Below, piece by piece: positions 58,953-64,000 of a stretch of 64,000 nt of DNA. Position 1 is the first letter of the stretch. Each line of letters begins with the position of its first letter. A program made the position numbers and the translations under genes. Under the pieces are notes generated by a model that did not search any database, was not told where the DNA came from, and worked only from the letters and a program-made list of their open reading frames with translations. This DNA comes from Paragyromitra xinjiangensis. Lineage: Eukaryota > Ascomycota > Pezizomycetes > Pezizales > Discinaceae. The stretch covers positions 2,356,001-2,420,000 of the forward strand of contig JBCAMK010000002.1 in the NCBI GenBank assembly GCA_038503065.1. Direction: 5' to 3'.

Positions 58953-61900
58953 CTACGCTTGACCGCTTTGCACACCTCCCATCGCAGTCTTAAGGCTCTC
59001 TACCTTTGTCGCTGTCATCTCGTACACGTACTGTCCGATATGCTCGACATTCGCCATCTCTGTAGCTTCTGCAGCTTCCTCCGGCTGCCTGCTTGTTGGC
59101 CACATTTCTCCGGTTACGAGTTGGAGTTTATCACTTTTCTCTTCAAGTAGCCTATTAAACGCCTCCGAGAGTTCGTAGCAGGACTCGAAAACTTCGCGTC
59201 GGCCGAGTATATAGAGCCCTAGGCGAGCGCGTGAAAGAGCGACGGTCATGCGGCGGATATCGCGGAGGTATCCGACACGCTTAGTACGTACTAAGGAGAG
59301 AATCACATCTAATCACTCGTTAGCAGGTGGGTAGGTTGTGGCTGAAAGTAAAGAACTTACAATCGTTTTGCTCGCCCTGATACTTATCTACAGTGGTGAG
59401 AGCAGCTGGGAAACCAAAAAGTGGGCTACGTGCACACCGGCGATTGAGGACATCTCTGATAAGCGCTCTTTGGCCCACATATGTAGTAAGGATAGTAATC
59501 TTCTCAGCGGGATAACCGAGGAGACGCATATATTGGAACATAGCAACAGCATATTCTGCTTCTCCAAGGTTCTGGATGAAATGTGGCGTGGGCTCTTGTT
59601 CCCCGTGACCCTTGTAGTCCTCGACGTTGATGAACTGGAATTCGTGGCGGAATCTGTAAAGCATTAGTAAATTAGATATAGCCACAAAAGATAAAATTAG
59701 TTGGCATACCCAGCATTAGCGGTTTGATACTCTGGTTGTTGGTCTAATAACGGTAGGTTACCCAATTCAAGATAACGCCAGTTGTATAACTGAGCAATAC
59801 TTGGTCTCGCGCGTCCCTGCTGATCGAGATTTACGGTGGGAACACCTAATCTAACCAATCTTGCGAACAAACTTTGTTCCAAATTGGCATATTGACGGAA
59901 TGCGATGTTTTGGACAATGGGGGAATTCTGGTAATGGTCGCCACAAAGAACTACCCGCTGCAATGGAAGCTCTCCATTTCTGGGAGCTTGCAAGGCAAGA
60001 GGTATGAATGTCTCCACTTCGGTGATTTGTGCTGCTTCTTCCATGACTACATTGTCATAGTGGAATCCTAGTTTCGCAATATCACCTCGCTGCAATATAT
60101 TTTATCAGTATCACGAATCCACAACCACTTTTAGTAAAGGATTGGAATTTACCTTCATAGCCGCATGTGTTGACGTCATAGCAACAATTCTCGCCTCTTT
60201 AGTAAGCAGATAATTCTGCCTATCCCTTGCTGTCCTCAGAAGCTCAAATGGCCTGATCTCCTCTAGCTCAAAGAATAACTTTGCGATATGCCTGTATCCA
60301 CCCTCTGCGATTTCAATCGCTTCCTCGACGGTTGTACCTTCTGGGAACATTGGTGCAGGTGCATTTGCGAAATAGTCGTGGAAAGGGAAGGTAGCGACGA
60401 CCTTCTCGGAAGTAACTTCATCGCCGGAGAGAGCTTCTTGAAATTTTGCCCATGCTGGCAAAATATAGACAAGATTGAAGTATCCTGCAGTCTCACAGGA
60501 GTCGCCATGGGCACCTGGAGCTCCCATACAGATAGCTAAACGATCTACTTCAGCGAGTAACCGAACACGATTGTCCTAGAATTTTCTATTAGATGGAGGT
60601 TTTTTTTAGACTGAACCTCGCCAGACTCACCATAAACGACTCCACCCTTCCCTGCTTACTATAATTCGTATCAGTCTTCAAATCCTCCTCACCATGCCCT
60701 AGCCTCAACAAATGCCTTTCATCAATGTTCAGCGCTGTGATCTTCTCAAACAATTGATTCAGTGCTTGATTACTATGTGCAATCAATAGTGTTCTCTGTT
60801 GTGGGAAGTTATGATATAGATTACTAATGATCTGCGTAGCGACATCAGTTTTCCCAGTCCCTGGAGGTCCGACGATCACAGTAAGACCAGGATTCGTCCC
60901 TGATCTGATCGCTTCGACTTGGGCGGAAGTGAACTTGATGTGATTGGTTCGTGGCTTGTCAACTGGGTAGGGGCCCATGTTCGGAAGTTTGTAAGTGGAC
61001 ACCTCGAGAGTATCATTCGATGCGGTCTCCATTTGCTCTCTTCGGCGTTTCTTTGCTACATGCCTGGGCTGCTCTGGGGCAAGTTTGTCGGAAAGGACAT
61101 ATGGAGGGCCGCATCCTTCTGGGGTACCTTCTTTCGGCTGTAGGGTCTGTGATATCATGAGCATGCTATCGACTTTCAGGATGGACCGGGAAGACTTACC
61201 ATTCCTGGGAAACTGCCCAGAAGATGCTGCCAATCAACGAAGGTATCACGGAAGTCAAGCGACTTCGGCCGGTTCGGTAACTTAACGTAGTTCGCGCCGG
61301 CCGGATCTCCATATCCCAGGAAGACCTCCTGTAGCCAAAGCGGCATGGGTACATCCGCTTGGGTAAGCTCCTGGATAGACTCTAGCACAGGCTTGAAGTT
61401 ATTTTCCCGGCCCTTTCTTTTGATCAACACGTTGATGGAATCATAAACGTCCGGCTTCCCAGCCTTCGCATTGTCCGCGTCGATCTACCACCAGAAAAGT
61501 CAGTAATTCACTCGAAACGTAAGTACGTGTCTATGCTATAGCACATACCTTATACATCTCCGTATCTAACTTAACATGCAGCCTGCATCTCCCCCCTGAC
61601 CTCCTGACCTGTCCCTCACCACTTCTAAGCTGTCGGCCATCCTGATCAAGTACTTGTATAACCTCTGCAGCTCTCAAACACTTAATCCCAAACTTCTCGG
61701 CAGTACTAAGTTTCTCTGCTCCGCTGTTAGTGATGATCTTATCGCCCTCATCTACGCCCTTTACCGCGAGAAGAAACACAACGTCATCTGGTCTGAGCGA
61801 CTCCCAATCACGGCGAACTTCGTCGGAGAGACGGGTAAGGTCCAGACCGATCTCGGCACGGACATAGGCCGGCTTCTCTTCGCCGACCCGCGGAGGTGCA

Positions 61901-63680
61901 GTCTCAAGGATTCTGAGACTGTTAGTGTTTCGGAAATTAAACGAGATTCGGGTAGAGACTTACGAAGGCCTGGTAATTAGCAGGGCCATTTTAGAAAACC
62001 CATGAAATTGCGTTTGCATGCTTGGGTACTGGATTTTGGGTTGTAGACGATGCAACGAGTCTTCGATGTCCCGTCGGATAGCGAAGAAGGCTTCGCACCG
62101 GTAAAGGATGAAAGATCTCCATAGGAAATCACCTACCGTCAAATACTGTAGATTAAGTTTCGGAATTGCTAGGGGACGAGATCCATCATAGTACTCGTTC
62201 CGAAGTAATGAAGACTCGAAAAGGGTGTTCTGATTCGGTAGTACTGGCAGCTCCTTCGCTTGCTCTTGGAAGGTCTTTCTCCTTTCATGAACAGCTAATA
62301 ACGCCTCCGTCAGGAACACGCGATCCACAGGCACAATTACGTTCTTCGGATATTCTGTCCGTAGCCCTAGCAGCTTGCACAAATGTACAACCTCCTCATC
62401 TGACAGTTCCGTGATGTGAGTCGCAAGCTCATCCCTCTGTCCTATACTTCCGTAATTTGCAAGAGCAAGGATCGTCAATTTATCCTTATAATACTTGAAC
62501 GCCGTCCGTTGGAGCTTTGCAAGGTCAGAATTGTGAATCTGCCGTGATTCCTCTTGAGATAGCTGCAGACCAGAGTGGTCGTCGATAGAAAAGTTGATGT
62601 AATGTGCGAGGAGCGCATAAAGGTCGCGGAAGAGGCCGTTTTCTGAATTGGCATATAAGGGAGAAAGCTTGATGGCAGTAAGGATGTGGAGATCCTTAAC
62701 CAGGAAGTTGACATGGCGCCTTGTGGGTAGTTGGGATTCGAGGTCCGTGAGAAGCTCAATGAAGCGTTCACAGTAGTTCAAAATCTCTGTTTCGTCTTAG
62801 CCAACAAGTGTTTTGGGGGGAAAGGGCATTACAGACGTTTAGGATCATCTCCTTCTTCTGTATTTATAGGTTTATACATGAGATTAAGGAAATCTAAAAT
62901 CATCTGGAAGAGCCACAATCTCTCAAATCGCAGCTTCGCCTTTGTGCTATCATCTGCGGCATCATACCGTTTCCCAGCTGCCCTCCACGTCTTTTTCGTC
63001 TGAGGGTATTTGTCAAGTCGTGCGTTTCGAAGCTCATCAGTGGAGATGTTTTGCCAAATCCCTATCGAGACCAAAGGGGCACATTCTCTCCGCACAAGAC
63101 TACTATCCAATGATTGAAATGCTGTGACGATGAAGGTTACGAGGTGAGTTCGGATGGAAAGCGGGAGGCTGTAGTCGATACACATTGATAGAATGCGACG
63201 GAAGAGGTGTGAGAAATTCTCGGGCGAGCCGGAGATGTGGTCTAGTTTGTCTAGTTAGTACCCAACAACCCATCACGACTTTCAAAACCTCTTACCCCAT
63301 ATTCCCAAATTCTCCCGCCGTTTTACATTGACCATTAACGCGATTAAAATGATATGAAAATTTGACGAGTCCTCGTTGAAATTGGGCCATAGAAATCTGT
63401 CCATAAAAACGTCAACAACCAACTTCAAGACGATGAGCTAGGGCGCGAACTTCTCTAAGAACTGTAGATTCTCCAAGATCAATAGAGACCTAAATTTGAA
63501 TCCCTCCTTCTCCAAGATATCATAAAACTCCGTCTTCAGCACCTCCGGCTTAAACTTGGATGGCTTCTCCCTTAACCAATGCTGCTTCGCAGCTTGCGCG
63601 AATGGATTGTCGCCATGGAGATCTGCGACGGTCGGGCGTCCCTCATCGAATCCTGCAGCTTGTTTGTCGACCTTAACCAT
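58953..63680 (-). CDS. CWF11: Intron-binding spliceosomal helicase Aquarius/Cwf11
   Basis: Eleven exons: 63680-63451, 63396-63296, 63241-62837, 62786-61964, 61912-61549, 61484-61200, 61146-60631, 60575-60153, 60089-59710, 59653-59361 and 59308-58953, giving about 1391 aa. The N-terminal armadillo-like part starts after [11 protein letters not shown] and carries [20 protein letters not shown]. The middle has [20 protein letters not shown] and the beta-barrel region. The SF1 helicase core shows Walker [19 protein letters not shown], box [36 protein letters not shown] and [15 protein letters not shown]. Family knowledge: Aquarius binds the intron upstream of the branch site as part of the spliceosomal intron-binding complex. 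Exon 7 may start at 61146 or 9 bases later. Introns are short and GT-AG throughout. Confidence 0.95.
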
Positions 63681-64000
63681 AGTTTCAATTGCAGGGGTCC
63701 AGCTGGGGGGTCAATTGTGGATTTTTAGGTTGCAGGACGTGGAAAAGTCACGCTTGGAATGGAGCTCGCGGCTGTTGTTTTCGTTTCCTAACCTTGAAAG
63801 ATGTAAGATGTCTTGGATCAAGTTTCTTGGCGCACGTGATGTGCACGAACCACAGGTTGTCGAGTGCTAGGGTATGATGAAATTTGGGGTGAAAGAGATG
63901 GTAAACTTCTTTATAATATGTAGGATTATGTTTTCAGTTAAATTTCCCAATTCCATTTATAAACCCTTGGACGCGTATACTGTAACTTGTCAGAGTATAT
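63681..64000. other. Right-edge flank, CWF11 promoter side
   Basis: 320 bp with no supported exon. It should contain the CWF11 promoter; another gene may begin beyond the window. Confidence 0.45.

Noticed and set aside
1..64000. CRISPR arrays, prokaryotic operons, phage or viral insertions, 5S or large rRNA
   Set aside because: No direct-repeat/spacer array, ribosome-binding sites, viral-type proteins or rRNA core sequences were seen; genes are intron-rich and fungal.

Overview
The window is nuclear DNA of a filamentous ascomycete (Pezizomycotina). Genes are split by many short introns (about 45-95 bp) with fungal branch sites (CTAAC/CTGAC). The proteome is fungal: Ski2, Nmd5-type importin, HER2/GatA, Etr1, Did2, THOC1/Hpr1, an Mcp1-type mitochondrial protein and Cwf11/Aquarius. 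A narrower placement (a leotiomycete-like genome) is only a guess. All functional calls come from reading the sequence; no database search was run. Exon coordinates were fixed by hand from splice sites, reading phase and remembered family motifs.

Layout, left to right. 0.6-5.1 kb: SKI2 RNA helicase (+). 6.1-9.7 kb: Nmd5/importin-7-like karyopherin (+). 10.9-12.2 kb: tRNA-His guanylyltransferase THG1 (-), with an in-frame upstream start that would add a mitochondrial presequence. 13.3-14.4 kb: mitochondrial 3-hydroxyacyl-CoA dehydrogenase (+). 15.0-17.8 kb: ankyrin-repeat protein with an NLR-type helical N-terminus (-). 18.4-19.2 kb: O-methyltransferase (-). 20.1-21.1 kb: a hot-dog thioesterase cut into eight tiny exons (-), diverging from mitochondrial GatA/HER2 at 21.4-23.3 kb (+). 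23.8-24.6 kb: a MITE-like tandem dimer and tRNA-Ala(AGC). 25.5-26.8 kb: mitochondrial enoyl reductase ETR1 (-). 27.1-28.2 kb: Mcp1-like membrane protein (+). 28.4-29.0 kb: C2H2 zinc-finger protein (-), diverging from eIF3g at 29.3-30.2 kb (+). 31.1-31.5 kb: a second MITE-like element and an identical tRNA-Ala. 32.5-33.2 kb: Cys-rich F-box-like protein (+). 34.1-34.7 kb: unknown one-exon protein (+). 34.7-41.2 kb: no gene that I can support. 41.2-43.5 kb: THO complex subunit 1 (+). 43.5-51.3 kb: non-coding, ending in a pyrimidine-rich leader with CAG/CTG repeats. 51.3-53.1 kb: homeobox transcription factor (+). 54.2-55.0 kb: ESCRT-III Did2/CHMP1 (-). 55.0-58.9 kb: no supported gene. 59.0-63.7 kb: spliceosomal helicase Cwf11/Aquarius (-).

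Most genes are conserved single-copy functions: RNA decay and splicing, nuclear import and export, translation, mitochondrial metabolism and endosomal sorting. Accessory character is limited to the ankyrin protein, the O-methyltransferase, the two unknown small proteins and the repeat-bearing gaps. The best leads are: a thioesterase missed by long-ORF logic, with one intron lacking a normal donor; three GC-AG introns among about 75; a possible dual-targeted THG1; a 48-bp in-frame intron whose retention would destroy a zinc finger; an octamer (ATCACTCG) scattered through non-coding DNA; telomere-repeat motifs in promoters; and two fold-back elements, each close to one copy of the same tRNA gene. 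I found no phage, CRISPR array, rRNA or intact transposase.
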